Assembly: GCF_006094275.1 (NCBI RefSeq) | Contig: NZ_CP034412.1 | Coordinates: 2,542,001-2,606,000 of the forward strand | Source: Glutamicibacter creatinolyticus | GTDB lineage: Bacteria; Actinomycetota; Actinomycetes; Actinomycetales; Micrococcaceae | Length of the DNA: 64,000 nucleotides | Direction of reading: 5' to 3' | Part shown: piece after piece, positions 50,095 to 59,149 of the stretch | How the letters are laid out: each line of letters begins with the position of its first letter | How positions within the stretch are numbered: the stretch's first letter is position 1 | Position numbers and translations under genes: made by a program | The notes under the pieces: model-generated | The model's database searches: none | What the model was told of the DNA's origin: nothing | Seen by the model: only the letters and a program-made list of their open reading frames with translations

Positions 50095-51528
50095 CTAGCT
50101 CTTGATGATCTGCGGCTGGGCCAGGGACTTCAACCCGTCCAGGCCGAACTCCAGCCCGTAGCCGGACTGCTTGGCCCCGCCGAACGGCACCCGCGGGTCA
50201 ATGGTGCCGTGCGAGTTGATCCACACGGTGCCGGCCTGCAGCTGCGCGGCGACCTCCTGGGCCTTGGCCTTGTCGGCGGACCAGACCGAGGCGCCCAGGC
50301 CCACCTCCAGCGAGTTCGCCAGCTCGATCGCCTCCTGCACGTCCTTGACCTTCACGATCGGCAGGGCCGGGCCGAACTGCTCCTCGGTGACCAGGCGGTT
50401 CTGCGGGTCGATGTCCGCCACCAGGGTGGTGGGGTAGAAGTAGCCGGTCGCCTGCCCATCCGGGTTGGCGCCCAGCAGCACCCGCGCCCCGGAGTCCACC
50501 GCGTCCTGCACCAGGTCCGCGACGATGTCGTACTGGGCCTTGTTCTGCAGCGGGCCGAGCACGTTCTGCTCCTCCAGGCCCACCCCCATCGGCATCTTCC
50601 CGGCGACCTCAACCAGCGCGTCGCACACCTGATCGTAGATCGCCTCGGGCACGTAGAGGCGCTTCAGGGCCGCGCAGGTCTGCCCGGTGTTGATGAAGGC
50701 TCCCCAGAACAGGTCCTCGGCCACCGCTGCCGGGTCCACGTCCGGCAGCACCACGCCGGCGTCGTTGCCGCCCAGTTCCAGGGTCAGGCGCTTGACCGTG
50801 TCCGCGGAGGAGCGGATGATCGCCTTGCCGGTGCGGGTGGAGCCGGTGAACATGATCTTGGCGATCTGCGGATGGCTGGAGAGCTTCTCCCCCACCTCAC
50901 GCCCGCCGGGCACCACGTGCAGCACGCCCTGGGGCAGCACCTGGTTGATCACGTGCACCAGGGCCACCACCGACAGCGGGGTGTACTCGCTGGGCTTCAT
51001 CACCACGGTGTTGCCCATGCGCAGGCTCGGGGCCAGCTGCCAGATTGAAATCATCATCGGCCAGTTCCACGGGCCGATCGCGCCCACCACGCCCAGCGCC
51101 CGGTAGTGCTTGACGGCCAGGGTCTGCCCGTCATCGACCACGACCTCCGGCTCCACCTCATAGGCGGTGGCGGCGCGCAGCCAGCCCACCGCCCCGCCGA
51201 CCTCGAAGCGGGCGTTCGGCCCGTTCAGCGGCTTGCCCTGCTCCCGGGAGAGCAGTTCGGCCAGCGCCTCGGCGTTGGCTTCGATGGCGTCGGCGGCAGC
51301 GTTCAGCAGGCGCTTGCGCTCCTCATGGCCCAGGGCGTCCCAGCCGGGCTGGGCGGCCCGGGCGGACTCGACGGCGGCGTCCAGGTCAGCGGCGGTGCCT
51401 TCGGCCACGCGGCCCACCAGCTCCCCGGTGGCCGGGTCGTGGACCTCGGTGCCCCCGGAGGCCGGCTGGATCGCGGCCAGCAGCTGCTCGGCGTTCGCGT
51501 ACTGTACTTCGGTGTTGGCGGTAGTCAT
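50095..51528 (-). CDS. NAD(P)-dependent aldehyde dehydrogenase
   Basis: A 477-residue hydrolytic aldehyde dehydrogenase. The catalytic cysteine is in NTGQTCAALKRLYV (about 283) and the general-base glutamate in TLELGGNDAGVV (about 250); cofactor-binding GSTRTGKAI is present. It oxidises an aldehyde to the acid. Together with the downstream-encoded permease and AraC regulator on the same strand it resembles an aromatic or aliphatic amine module in which the permease takes up the amine and this enzyme removes the aldehyde produced by an oxidase. Exact substrate unknown. Confidence 0.9.
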   Translation of the reverse strand: MTTANTEVQYANAEQLLAAIQPASGGTEVHDPATGELVGRVAEGTAADLDAAVESARAAQPGWDALGHEERKRLLNAAADAIEANAEALAELLSREQGKPLNGPNARFEVGGAVGWLRAATAYEVEPEVVVDDGQTLAVKHYRALGVVGAIGPWNWPMMISIWQLAPSLRMGNTVVMKPSEYTPLSVVALVHVINQVLPQGVLHVVPGGREVGEKLSSHPQIAKIMFTGSTRTGKAIIRSSADTVKRLTLELGGNDAGVVLPDVDPAAVAEDLFWGAFINTGQTCAALKRLYVPEAIYDQVCDALVEVAGKMPMGVGLEEQNVLGPLQNKAQYDIVADLVQDAVDSGARVLLGANPDGQATGYFYPTTLVADIDPQNRLVTEEQFGPALPIVKVKDVQEAIELANSLEVGLGASVWSADKAKAQEVAAQLQAGTVWINSHGTIDPRVPFGGAKQSGYGLEFGLDGLKSLAQPQIIKS

Positions 51529-51679
51529 TGCTAACTCCTTCGACTCGGTCTGTTGCGGGCCCTAAATCGGGTGATCCCGCAGGTGGGTCTTGGTTCAATC
51601 ATGCCAGCGGCGCACCGGGAGGACAGGGACCCGGTGCGGGCGGTGCCGGCGGTACGAGGTGGTGGCGGCCGGCCGGGGC

Positions 51680-53119
51680 CTAGCCGCGGTGGGCCGGCAC
51701 CTCATCGCGGGCCGGGTCGTGCTGGTCCTGCCGGGAACGGCGGGCGATCAGGGCGATCAGGAAGCCGAGCACCCCGGGCAGCAGCACCACGGCCTGCAGC
51801 ACGTACTGCAGCGGCCCGGCCTCCTCCATCCCGATCAGCACATCGAAGTTCACCACGATCTGGGTGAACACATAGCTCAAGGCGATCCCCGCGGCGATCG
51901 GGGCGATCACCCTGGTCAGCAGCGAGGCCTCAATGCGCCGGCGGGCGAAGTAACCGACCACCGCGAAGGAGGTCAGCGCCATCAGCAGCACCAGCCCGTA
52001 GGCCCCGGAATTGGTCATCCAGGTGAACATGGTCAGCACGATGAACATCGGATCCTTGCCGGTGGAGATCACGGCGAACACCGCGATCACCAGCAGCGCC
52101 AGCACCGACTGGGCCAGCGAGCCGGCCAGCGGGGCCTGGGTGCGGGCCGAGGTGCGGGCCAGGACCCGGGGCAGCGCGCCGCCGCGGCCCATCGCGTAGA
52201 AGTATCGGGCCACCACGTTGTGGAAGGCCAGCAGCGCGGCGAACAGGCTGGTGATGAACAGCAGGTTGGCCAGGTCGATGAACCAGCCCGGCGCATGGCT
52301 GGCCAGGAACACGAAGATCAGATCCGGGCCGTGCTCCTGGGAGGCGCCCACCACCTGGTCCGGCCCCAGGGCCACCAGCACCGCCCAGGAGGACAGGGCG
52401 TAGAAGCAGGCGATGATGCTCACCGCGATGATGGTGGCCAGCTGCGCGGTGCGCTTGGGGTCCTTGACCTCCTGGTTGTAGATCGTGCCGGACTCAAAGC
52501 CCATGAACGCGGCAATCGAGAACGCGAGCACCGCGCCGATGCCGGGCATGAACAGGTCCCCGGTGGCAAAGCCGGTGCTGCTGACCCCCTGCGGGGACTG
52601 GGCCACGGCCACCACGTCGAAGATGATCACCACCAGGAACTCCAGGCCCACCACGATGCCCAGCACCTTGGCGGAGAAGTCCACCCGGTTCACCCCCAGC
52701 ATGGCCACCAGCGCCCAGGCGACCAGGGCGCACACCCACCACGGGATCGCGGTGCCCAGCACCGCGTTGACGAAGGAGGCCGCGGCGAAGCCGAACAGCC
52801 CGTAGATGCCGATCTGCATCAGGTTGTAGCTGACCACCGCCACCATCGCCGCACCCACCCCGGCCGGCTTGCCCAGCCCCTGGGCGATGTAGGCGTAGAA
52901 GGCGCCGGCGTTGCTCACGTGCCGGCTCATGGCGGTGTAGCCGATGGCGAACACCAGCAGGATCGCCCCGAGCACGACGAAGGACAGGGGCACCCCCAGC
53001 AGCCCGGTGACGGCGAAGTTGGTGCTCACCCCGCCGGCGACCACCGTCAGCGGCGCGCTGGCCGCGATGATCATGACAACGAGGGCCGGCACGGTCAAGG
53101 TGCGCTGTTCGATACCCAT
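51680..53119 (-). CDS. APC-family amino acid/amine permease
   Basis: A 479-residue amino acid/polyamine/organocation transporter with about twelve helices. Typical parts are APLTVVAGGVSTNFAVTG near the start, FYAYIAQGLGKPAGV, and GFESGTIYNQEVKDPKRTA (about 220). ATG at 53119 (MGIEQRTLT) follows GGGGA by seven bases; the frame extends upstream without homology. It stands between the aldehyde dehydrogenase and AraC genes on one strand, so it probably imports the amine used by this module. Confidence 0.9.
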   Translation of the reverse strand: MGIEQRTLTVPALVVMIIAASAPLTVVAGGVSTNFAVTGLLGVPLSFVVLGAILLVFAIGYTAMSRHVSNAGAFYAYIAQGLGKPAGVGAAMVAVVSYNLMQIGIYGLFGFAAASFVNAVLGTAIPWWVCALVAWALVAMLGVNRVDFSAKVLGIVVGLEFLVVIIFDVVAVAQSPQGVSSTGFATGDLFMPGIGAVLAFSIAAFMGFESGTIYNQEVKDPKRTAQLATIIAVSIIACFYALSSWAVLVALGPDQVVGASQEHGPDLIFVFLASHAPGWFIDLANLLFITSLFAALLAFHNVVARYFYAMGRGGALPRVLARTSARTQAPLAGSLAQSVLALLVIAVFAVISTGKDPMFIVLTMFTWMTNSGAYGLVLLMALTSFAVVGYFARRRIEASLLTRVIAPIAAGIALSYVFTQIVVNFDVLIGMEEAGPLQYVLQAVVLLPGVLGFLIALIARRSRQDQHDPARDEVPAHRG

Positions 53120-53261
53120 TGGTTTTCCCCATTCCAAACGATGACCATCCCAGCATCTGTGATGGGCGCCGCAGGTGTCTTGGCATTGCGCGCACACCAC
53201 TTGGCATCGGGTGCAGACCTGGCCTGTGGGCGGTGAAAATCCGGGAGCGGCGCGGCGGGCC

Positions 53262-54191
53262 CTAGCCGGCGAGCTGCTGCCGGTAGCGGCTGGGACTCAC
53301 CCCGTGGTGGGCGGCAAAGGCCCGGGCGAAGCCGGCCGCATCGGGCAGGCCCACCCGCGCGCCGATCGCCTGGATCGGCACCTGGACCAGCATTGGGTCC
53401 GTCAGCAGTTCGGCGGCCAGTTCCATGCGCTGGTGGCGGATCAGGGCGCCGACCGGCCGGGGCTCGGCGGCGAACAAGGCGTGCAGGCTGCGCACCGAAA
53501 GGTAGTGCGCGGCGGCGATGCTGCCCGGGCACAGCGCCGGATCGGCCAGCCGGGTTCGGATGTACTCCTGGATGCGCTGGCGTTGGCGCTGCTTGTCCCC
53601 GGCGGGGCTGGCCGGGGTCAGCACCCCGCCCAGCGCCGTGGCCAGCAGGTCCGAGGCGTTGCGCGCCAGCGGCGCGCCGCCGTGTTCATCCCACTGGTCC
53701 AGGTGCTCGCCCAGGTGGTGCAGCAGCGGGGTGACGGTGCCGGCCAGCGGATGGCGTCCGTCCAGCTTCACGGCGGTGATCTGGTGGACCTGCTCCTGGG
53801 GCAGGCGGAACTGCTCGTGCGGGATCATGACCACCATGGTGGTCGCCTCGCGTTCGAAGGCCAGCGAATAGGGCCGCTGGGTGTCGTAGATGGCCAGTTC
53901 CCCGGGGGCCAGCAGCACCTGGCGCCCGTCCTGGACCAGCAGCCCATGCCCGGTCAGCTGCAGTGAAACCTTGAAGTACTTCCCGTCCCCGGCCGCCGCC
54001 AGCGGTTCGGTGCGCTGCACGGCGTGGGGCTTGGCACTGATGCGCATCATCCCGATCCCGCCAAGCATGTTCGTGGCCAGGCTGGCGCGGAACCGGCCGG
54101 AGGACACCGCTTCGCTGCGCAGCGGGACGAAGGACTGGGAGACCAGGTCCGACCAGGCGGTGTGCGAATCCACGTGCTGAAACTGGTACAT
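53262..54191 (-). CDS. AraC-family regulator (FeaR-like layout)
   Basis: A 309-residue regulator. The N-terminal AraC-binding-like domain (about 20-170) contains KYFKVSLQLTGHGLLVQDGR and APGELAIYDTQRPYSLAFE, and the C-terminal AraC helix-turn-helix (about 205-305) contains YLSVRSLHALFAAE and GLPDAAGFARAFAAHHGVSP. This layout is that of FeaR and related activators; FeaR switches on tyramine oxidase and phenylacetaldehyde dehydrogenase in E. coli. GGAGG six bases upstream fixes the ATG at 54191. Likely targets are the permease and aldehyde dehydrogenase genes, or the amine oxidase. Confidence 0.9.
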   Translation of the reverse strand: MYQFQHVDSHTAWSDLVSQSFVPLRSEAVSSGRFRASLATNMLGGIGMMRISAKPHAVQRTEPLAAAGDGKYFKVSLQLTGHGLLVQDGRQVLLAPGELAIYDTQRPYSLAFEREATTMVVMIPHEQFRLPQEQVHQITAVKLDGRHPLAGTVTPLLHHLGEHLDQWDEHGGAPLARNASDLLATALGGVLTPASPAGDKQRQRQRIQEYIRTRLADPALCPGSIAAAHYLSVRSLHALFAAEPRPVGALIRHQRMELAAELLTDPMLVQVPIQAIGARVGLPDAAGFARAFAAHHGVSPSRYRQQLAG

Positions 54192-54291
54192 CCCTCTCCT
54201 CCCGGCGCCGGCACCGCCCCTGTAGTGCGCGTCACGTTGAATGTACGGCAGATTTTCGTCGCTGTCACCTGCTCCCGCTGCGCCAGGGGGG

Positions 54292-54867
54292 CTAATGCAG
54301 GGATTCGAGGAGGTAGTCCAGCTGCGCCAGCAGCTGCTGGCGCGAGTTGCCCGCATGGTCCAGCACGGCGGTGATCTGCGCCCCGAGCAGGAAGGTCATC
54401 AGCGCATTGCGCGCCACCTCCACGCGCTGCGGGTCCAGGCCCGGCACCTGGTGCAGCCAGCCATCGAGCTGGCGGCGCCAGTCATCCATGGAGTTTGCGT
54501 TCAGCTGCGCCATCTTCTCATCCTGCAGGGCCACGTGCCAGAAGTGGATGACCACCCGGGACTCGTCGCGGCGCTCCTCATCCAGCGGCAGCACCTCGGC
54601 GGCGAAGGCGCGGATGGCAGCCATTCCCGCCAGGCCGCGGGTGGTGCGGGCGATGCGCCGCCCGGTGGAGTTGAACACGAAGTTGAACGTGGCCGAGAGC
54701 AGCGAGTTGCGGGTGGGGAAGTACGGTTTGAGCCCCCCGTTGGCGTAACCGGCCGCGGCGGCCAAATCACGCAGGTTCAGCTTGTCGAAGCCCTGCTGGG
54801 CAATGAAGCGCCAGGTGACTTCGATGATTTCGCGGCGGCGCTGCTCATGGTCAACGATCTTGGGCAT
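54292..54867 (-). CDS. TetR-family regulator (BetI-like)
   Basis: A 191-residue repressor with the helix-turn-helix at about residues 28-52 ([19 protein letters not shown], then [11 protein letters not shown]) and a helical ligand-binding domain resembling BetI ([18 protein letters not shown]). It is divergent from the copper amine oxidase gene with 126 bases between, and a 20-bp palindrome (54933-54952) overlaps the putative oxidase -10 box. It is therefore the likely repressor of the oxidase, released by an amine or aldehyde. Confidence 0.9.
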   Translation of the reverse strand: MPKIVDHEQRRREIIEVTWRFIAQQGFDKLNLRDLAAAAGYANGGLKPYFPTRNSLLSATFNFVFNSTGRRIARTTRGLAGMAAIRAFAAEVLPLDEERRDESRVVIHFWHVALQDEKMAQLNANSMDDWRRQLDGWLHQVPGLDPQRVEVARNALMTFLLGAQITAVLDHAGNSRQQLLAQLDYLLESLH

Positions 54868-54908
54868 GTCACCAGTCTAGGGCCGGGGCAGAAATATCCC
54901 GTGACCCC

Positions 54909-54937
54909 TTGTGAAGCACTCCACAAATCCGTATTCT
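54909..54937 (+). promoter_or_regulatory. Promoter of the copper amine oxidase gene
   Basis: TTGTGA (54909-54914), a 17-base spacer and TATTCT (54932-54937). Transcription should begin near 54944, giving a 50-base leader with GGAAGG nine bases before the ATG. Confidence 0.6.
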
Positions 54938-54952
54938 CTACACGTAGAGAAT
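54933..54952. promoter_or_regulatory. Palindromic operator overlapping the oxidase -10 box
   Basis: ATTCTCTAC and GTAGAGAAT are perfect 9-bp arms around a two-base centre, in a locally AT-rich stretch. It covers the -10 box and start site and is well placed for repression by the divergent TetR protein. Confidence 0.65.
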
Positions 54953-54993
54953 TAAAAGTGTTTCGCTTCACACCCCCTGGAAGGTTGCATCAC

Positions 54994-56904
54994 ATGAAGA
55001 CTCGCACCGTGGACTACACCCTGCTGGGCGCCGAGGAAATCGCCGCCGCCCGCCGGCTGCTGCAGGAGAACAACCTGTTCACCGCCTCCACCCGCATCGC
55101 CTACCTGGGCCTGGAGGACCCGAACCCGCAGGCCCCGGCCCGCCGGGTGCGAGTCATGCTCATGGATTCGGCGCTGAATGAGCCCAAGGACGTGGTGCTG
55201 GACCTGACCCGCAACGAGATCGAGCAGGTCACCGAGATCGACGCGGCGGCCGTGGGGCAGCTGCCGGTGCTGGAGGAGGAGTTCGAAAAGGTCGAGGCCA
55301 TCGTGGCCGCGGACGAAGGCTGGATCCAGGCGCTGGCCAAGCGCAACCTCACCGTCGAGCAGGTGCGCGTCGCGCCGCTGTCCGCCGGCGTCTTTGAGTA
55401 CCCGGAGGAATCCGGGCGGCGCATCCTGCGCGGGCTGGCCTTCCGCCAGGACTTCGCAGAGGACTCGGCTTGGGCCCACCCGGTGGACGGGCTGGTCGTC
55501 TACATCGACACCGTCGCCGGCAAGGTGGACCAGATCCTGGACTTTGGACCGGTGGACATCCCGGCCGACCACGGCAACTACACCGACCCCGAGCTCACCG
55601 GCCCGATCCGCGACACCCAGAAGCCGCTGCTGATCACCCAGCCGGAGGGCCCCAGCTTCACCGTCACCGACGGCAACCACGTCGAGTGGGAGAAGTGGAG
55701 CCTGGATGTGGGCTTCGACATGCGCGAGGGCCTGGTGCTGTACAACATCGCCTTCGACGACAAGGGCCAGCGCCGACGCATCCTGGACCGCGCCTCGATC
55801 GCCGAGATGGTCGTGCCCTACGGCGACCCCTCCCCGGTGCGCAGCTGGCAGAACTACTTCGACACCGGCGAATACCTGATCGGACGCATGGCCAACTCCC
55901 TGGAACTGGGCTGCGACTGCCTGGGCGAAATCCACTACATCTCCCCGGTGGTGGCCACCGCCGACGGCGAGGCCCGCACCATCCACAACGGCATCTGCAT
56001 GCACGAGGAGGACTCCTCGATCCTCTCCAAGCACTCCGATGACTGGTCGGGGGTGAAGTACACCCGACGCAACCGCCGCCTGGTGATCAGCTTCTTCACC
56101 ACCGTGGGCAACTACGACTACGGCTTCTACTGGTACCTGTACCTGGATGGCACCATCGAATTCGAGGCCAAGGCCACCGGCATCGTGTTCACCTCCGCGA
56201 TGCGCGACGAGCGCTTTGCCTCGGAGATGGCCCCGGGCCTGGGGGCCCCGTTCCACCAGCACATCTTCGGCGCCCGGCTGGACTTCGCGCTGGATGGCGG
56301 GCCGAGCCAGGTCATCGAGGAGGAGGCGGTGCGCCTGCCGATCAGCAAGGAGAACCCGCGCGGCAACGCGTTCAGCCGCAGCCACACGGTGCTGTCCACC
56401 GCCAAGCAGGCGGTGCGCGATGCGAACATGCCCGCCGGGCGCTCCTGGGTGGTCACCAACCCGGAATCGAAGAACTACCTGGGCAAGCCGGTGGGCTTCA
56501 AGCTGCACCCGCAGGGCCTGCCCACCCTGCTGGCCGCCGAGGGCTCCTCGATCCACAAGCGCGCCACCTTTGCCTCCAAGGCGCTGTGGGTCACCAAGCG
56601 CGAGGCCGGGCACCGCTACCCCACCGGCGACTTCGTGAACCAGAACCCGGGCGTGGAGGGGATCAACGACTGGATCGCCGATGACCACAGCGTGGACACC
56701 CAGGACATCAGCCTGTGGCACACCTTTGCGCTGACCCACTTCCCGCGCACCGAGGACTGGCCGATCATGCCGGTGGACTCGGTCGGGTTCAAGATCCGCC
56801 CCGAGGGCTTCTTTGACCGCTCCCCGGTGCTGGATGTGCCCGAGCCGGTCAAGCACGGCTGCTGCTCCTGCGGTGAGACCGAGTGCTGTGGCGGCGGAAA
56901 CTAG
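54994..56904 (+). CDS. Copper-containing primary amine oxidase
   Basis: A 636-residue quinoprotein oxidase that converts a primary amine, O2 and water to aldehyde, ammonia and H2O2. The TPQ precursor is Tyr374 in VGNYDYGF; the catalytic base is Asp290 in [10 protein letters not shown]; copper ligands are His421 and His423 (HQHIFG) and His582 ([10 protein letters not shown]). Spacings fit the Arthrobacter phenylethylamine and histamine oxidases. ATG at 54994 has GGAAGG nine bases upstream. No signal peptide, so probably cytoplasmic. The C-terminus ends [16 protein letters not shown], with five cysteines, a likely metal-binding tail. Substrate (tyramine, phenylethylamine, histamine) is not decided. 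Confidence 0.96.
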   Translation: MKTRTVDYTLLGAEEIAAARRLLQENNLFTASTRIAYLGLEDPNPQAPARRVRVMLMDSALNEPKDVVLDLTRNEIEQVTEIDAAAVGQLPVLEEEFEKVEAIVAADEGWIQALAKRNLTVEQVRVAPLSAGVFEYPEESGRRILRGLAFRQDFAEDSAWAHPVDGLVVYIDTVAGKVDQILDFGPVDIPADHGNYTDPELTGPIRDTQKPLLITQPEGPSFTVTDGNHVEWEKWSLDVGFDMREGLVLYNIAFDDKGQRRRILDRASIAEMVVPYGDPSPVRSWQNYFDTGEYLIGRMANSLELGCDCLGEIHYISPVVATADGEARTIHNGICMHEEDSSILSKHSDDWSGVKYTRRNRRLVISFFTTVGNYDYGFYWYLYLDGTIEFEAKATGIVFTSAMRDERFASEMAPGLGAPFHQHIFGARLDFALDGGPSQVIEEEAVRLPISKENPRGNAFSRSHTVLSTAKQAVRDANMPAGRSWVVTNPESKNYLGKPVGFKLHPQGLPTLLAAEGSSIHKRATFASKALWVTKREAGHRYPTGDFVNQNPGVEGINDWIADDHSVDTQDISLWHTFALTHFPRTEDWPIMPVDSVGFKIRPEGFFDRSPVLDVPEPVKHGCCSCGETECCGGGN

Positions 56905-57391
56905 GCGCACCGCGGGCACCTGGGTGCTGGCCGGCGGCGCCGCGGCGCTGGCGGCCGCCCACGTGCTGATGCTGCTGGCCCTGCCCCACTCTCCAGGCTG
57001 GGTCATCGCCCTGGGCGTGATGACCCTCTGGTGCCTGAAGTGTTCGGTGGACGCCCTGCGCACCGGGCAGCTGCTGGGGCTGCTGCTGATGAGCGCGGCC
57101 ATGGGCATTGCGCACGTCGTGATGGTGCTGGGCCTGCCGCTGGGGCACGCCGGACACGCGGCGCATGCCGCGGCTTCCGGCGGCCATGCGGACGGGCACC
57201 TGTGGATGCTGGTGATCGCGCTGGCCGAATTCACCCTGATGTTCGGCTGCGCCCTGGGGATCAGCGCCGGGCGCCGGGTCCGCGGTTCCACCGCGGCCCG
57301 CAACGCCGCCGGGTGCGCCGTGGCGCACCGCAGCACCCGGAGCGCGCGCGCCGTCCCGGCGGCCGCGCCCCTGGTGCCCTCCGGGTCTTGA
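56888..57391 (+). CDS. His-rich four-helix membrane protein overlapping the amine oxidase gene
   Basis: A 167-residue membrane protein in the reading frame +1 to the oxidase, starting at a GTG (56888) inside the last codons of the oxidase gene (17-bp overlap). Four hydrophobic helices are predicted (about 10-33, 36-55, 61-80, 103-122). The loop after helix 3 is strikingly His-rich, [19 protein letters not shown], and helix 2 contains a CLKC motif; a Cys is also in helix 4. The tail is Arg/Ala-rich. I know no named family. Coupling to a copper enzyme suggests copper delivery or membrane attachment of the oxidase; this is inference. The next gene has its own control region. Confidence 0.7.
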   Translation: MAAETRRTAGTWVLAGGAAALAAAHVLMLLALPHSPGWVIALGVMTLWCLKCSVDALRTGQLLGLLLMSAAMGIAHVVMVLGLPLGHAGHAAHAAASGGHADGHLWMLVIALAEFTLMFGCALGISAGRRVRGSTAARNAAGCAVAHRSTRSARAVPAAAPLVPSGS

Positions 57392-57417
57392 CAGTCTGCC
57401 GGCCACCGCGGTTGAAT
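57388..57417 (+). promoter_or_regulatory. Candidate promoter of the flavin oxidase-ALDH transcript
   Basis: TTGACA (57388-57393), which overlaps the stop codon of the preceding gene, an 18-base spacer and TTGAAT (57412-57417). The -10 lies in the large palindrome at 57409-57451. The leader would be about 190 bases. Confidence 0.5.
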
Positions 57418-57451
57418 GTGTAATGAATCACATTCATTACACATTCAACCG
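57409..57451. promoter_or_regulatory. 43-bp perfect palindrome upstream of the flavin amine oxidase gene
   Basis: CGGTTGAATGTGTAATGAAT is followed after the three bases CAC by its exact reverse complement: 20-bp arms without a mismatch, AT-rich in a GC-rich setting. It covers the putative -10 and start site. It is most likely an operator for a dimeric or double-dimeric repressor; its AT-rich stem and lack of a T run make it a poor terminator. Confidence 0.8.
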
Positions 57452-57616
57452 TGATCCTTGTGGGGAAGAGGGATAAGCGTGGCCAGCCTCCGGCTCCCAC
57501 TGAGCACCCCTCCCCCGCTGCGACCACACTGGTCATCCCACCACTTCCAACGCTGGCGATGAACGGGCCCGCCTTCGCCCACCCGTTCACCGACCTCGAC
57601 AAGGGATGACCTGCCC

Positions 57617-59083
57617 GTGACCGCCACCCCCTCCACCCCCGCCACCGGCCCGCTGAGCTTTGATCGGCATGAGGCCGAAATCGACCCCGAATGCATCCGC
57701 CGGTCCCTGGCCGGGGCCCGGCACACGTCCTATTGGCTCGACACCCCGCTGCGCCCGGACCCGCACCCGGCCCTGGACGGCTCCGCCTCCTGCGACCTGC
57801 TGGTCATCGGCGGAGGCTACACCGGGTTGTGGACCGCCCTGCAGGCCAAGGAGCGCGACCCGCAGCGCAGCGTCATCCTGCTGGAGGCCGAACGCATCGG
57901 CTGGGCCGCATCGGGACGCAACGGCGGGTTCTGCGAGTCCTCCCTGGTGCACGGCGAATCCAACGGCGAACAGCACCTGCCCCGGGAGAACGCCCGGCTC
58001 ACCGAGCTCGGTGAGGAAAACCTGCTGGAGCTGCTGGAGACCATCTCCCGCTACAACATGGACGTGGAGCTGATCAAGGACGGCATCCTCACCGTGGCCA
58101 CCGAGGACCACCAGGTCCCGTGGCTGCGCGAGGAGCACGCGGCACACCCCGACACGCTCTACCTGGGCCCCGATCAGGTGCGCGGCTGGATCAACTCCCC
58201 GGACTTCAAGGCCGGACTGTACAGCGAAACCGACGGGGTGCTCGTGCACCCTGCCAAGCTGGCCTGGGAGCTGGCCCGGGTGTGCGACGAGATGGGGGTG
58301 CAGATCCACGAGCACACCCGCGCCGAAGCGCTGGCCCCGGTGGAGGGCGGCCTGCGCGTGCTGACCCCCAGCGGACAGGTGCAGGCCGAACGCGTCGCCC
58401 TGGCCACCAACGCCTTCCCCTCGCTGCTGGCCCGGCACCGGCTGCACACCATCCCGGTCTACGACTACGCGCTGATGACCGAACCGCTCAGCCCCGGGCA
58501 GCGGGCGGCGCTGGGCTGGGAGAAGCTGGTGGGCCTGTCCGACATGAACAACCGCTTCCACTACGTGCGCCCCACCATTGACGCCGAGGGCGGTTTCCGG
58601 CTGCTCTACGGCGGCTACGACGCGCTCTACCATTTCGGCGGGCGGATCCGCTCCAGCTACGACCGCTCCGAGGCGACCTTCGAAAAGCTGGCCGCCCACT
58701 TCCTGGGCAGCTTCCCGCAGCTGGGCCAGGTGCGCTTCTCCCACGCCTGGGGCGGGGCGATCGACACCTGTTCACGCTTCTTCGCATTCTTCGACAGCGC
58801 CTACGGCGGGAAGGTGGCCTACTCGGCCGGCTACACCGGCCTGGGGGTGGGGGCCACGCGCTTTGGGGCGAAGGTGATGCTGGACCTGCTTTCGGGGAAG
58901 CCGACCGAGCTGACCGGACTTGAGATGGTGCGCCGCAAGCCGATCCCGTTCCCGCCCGAACCGGCCGCCTGGCTCGGGGTGAAGCTGATGACCGGCCAGC
59001 TGGCCCGCGCCGACCGCAACCAGGGCCAACGCTCCCTGTTCCTGAAGGCCATGGACAAGCTCGGCATGGGTTTCGACTCCTAG
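57617..59083 (+). CDS. FAD-dependent amine oxidoreductase (PuuB/DadA-like)
   Basis: A 488-residue DAO-family flavoprotein. The Rossmann FAD motif LLVIGGGYTGLWTALQA is at about residues 62-78 with VILLEAERIG as the ribose-binding acidic end of strand 2, and GWAASGRNGGFCE (about 95-107) typical of gamma-glutamylputrescine oxidase (PuuB) and related enzymes. The C-terminal AYSAGYTGLGVGATRFGAKV closes the FAD site. It should oxidise a secondary or primary amine to an imine/aldehyde with H2O2. GTG at 57617 follows AGGGA by about ten bases. The aldehyde dehydrogenase gene 66 bases downstream would remove the product. Confidence 0.9.
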   Translation: MTATPSTPATGPLSFDRHEAEIDPECIRRSLAGARHTSYWLDTPLRPDPHPALDGSASCDLLVIGGGYTGLWTALQAKERDPQRSVILLEAERIGWAASGRNGGFCESSLVHGESNGEQHLPRENARLTELGEENLLELLETISRYNMDVELIKDGILTVATEDHQVPWLREEHAAHPDTLYLGPDQVRGWINSPDFKAGLYSETDGVLVHPAKLAWELARVCDEMGVQIHEHTRAEALAPVEGGLRVLTPSGQVQAERVALATNAFPSLLARHRLHTIPVYDYALMTEPLSPGQRAALGWEKLVGLSDMNNRFHYVRPTIDAEGGFRLLYGGYDALYHFGGRIRSSYDRSEATFEKLAAHFLGSFPQLGQVRFSHAWGGAIDTCSRFFAFFDSAYGGKVAYSAGYTGLGVGATRFGAKVMLDLLSGKPTELTGLEMVRRKPIPFPPEPAAWLGVKLMTGQLARADRNQGQRSLFLKAMDKLGMGFDS

Positions 59084-59149
59084 AACTTCGCGCCGACACC
59101 GGCCCGCGGCCGGACCCATTAACAACCACCCCCAGGAAAGGGACCCCAG

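Noticed and set aside
54241-54993. Upstream extension of the amine oxidase frame to 887 residues
   Set aside because: The extension is antisense to the TetR gene, and the oxidase has a good ribosome site and family-like N-terminus at 54994.
57409-57451. The 43-bp palindrome as an intrinsic terminator of the amine oxidase unit
   Set aside because: The stem is AT-rich and no T run follows, unlike the GC-rich terminators elsewhere in the window; overlap with promoter boxes fits an operator better.
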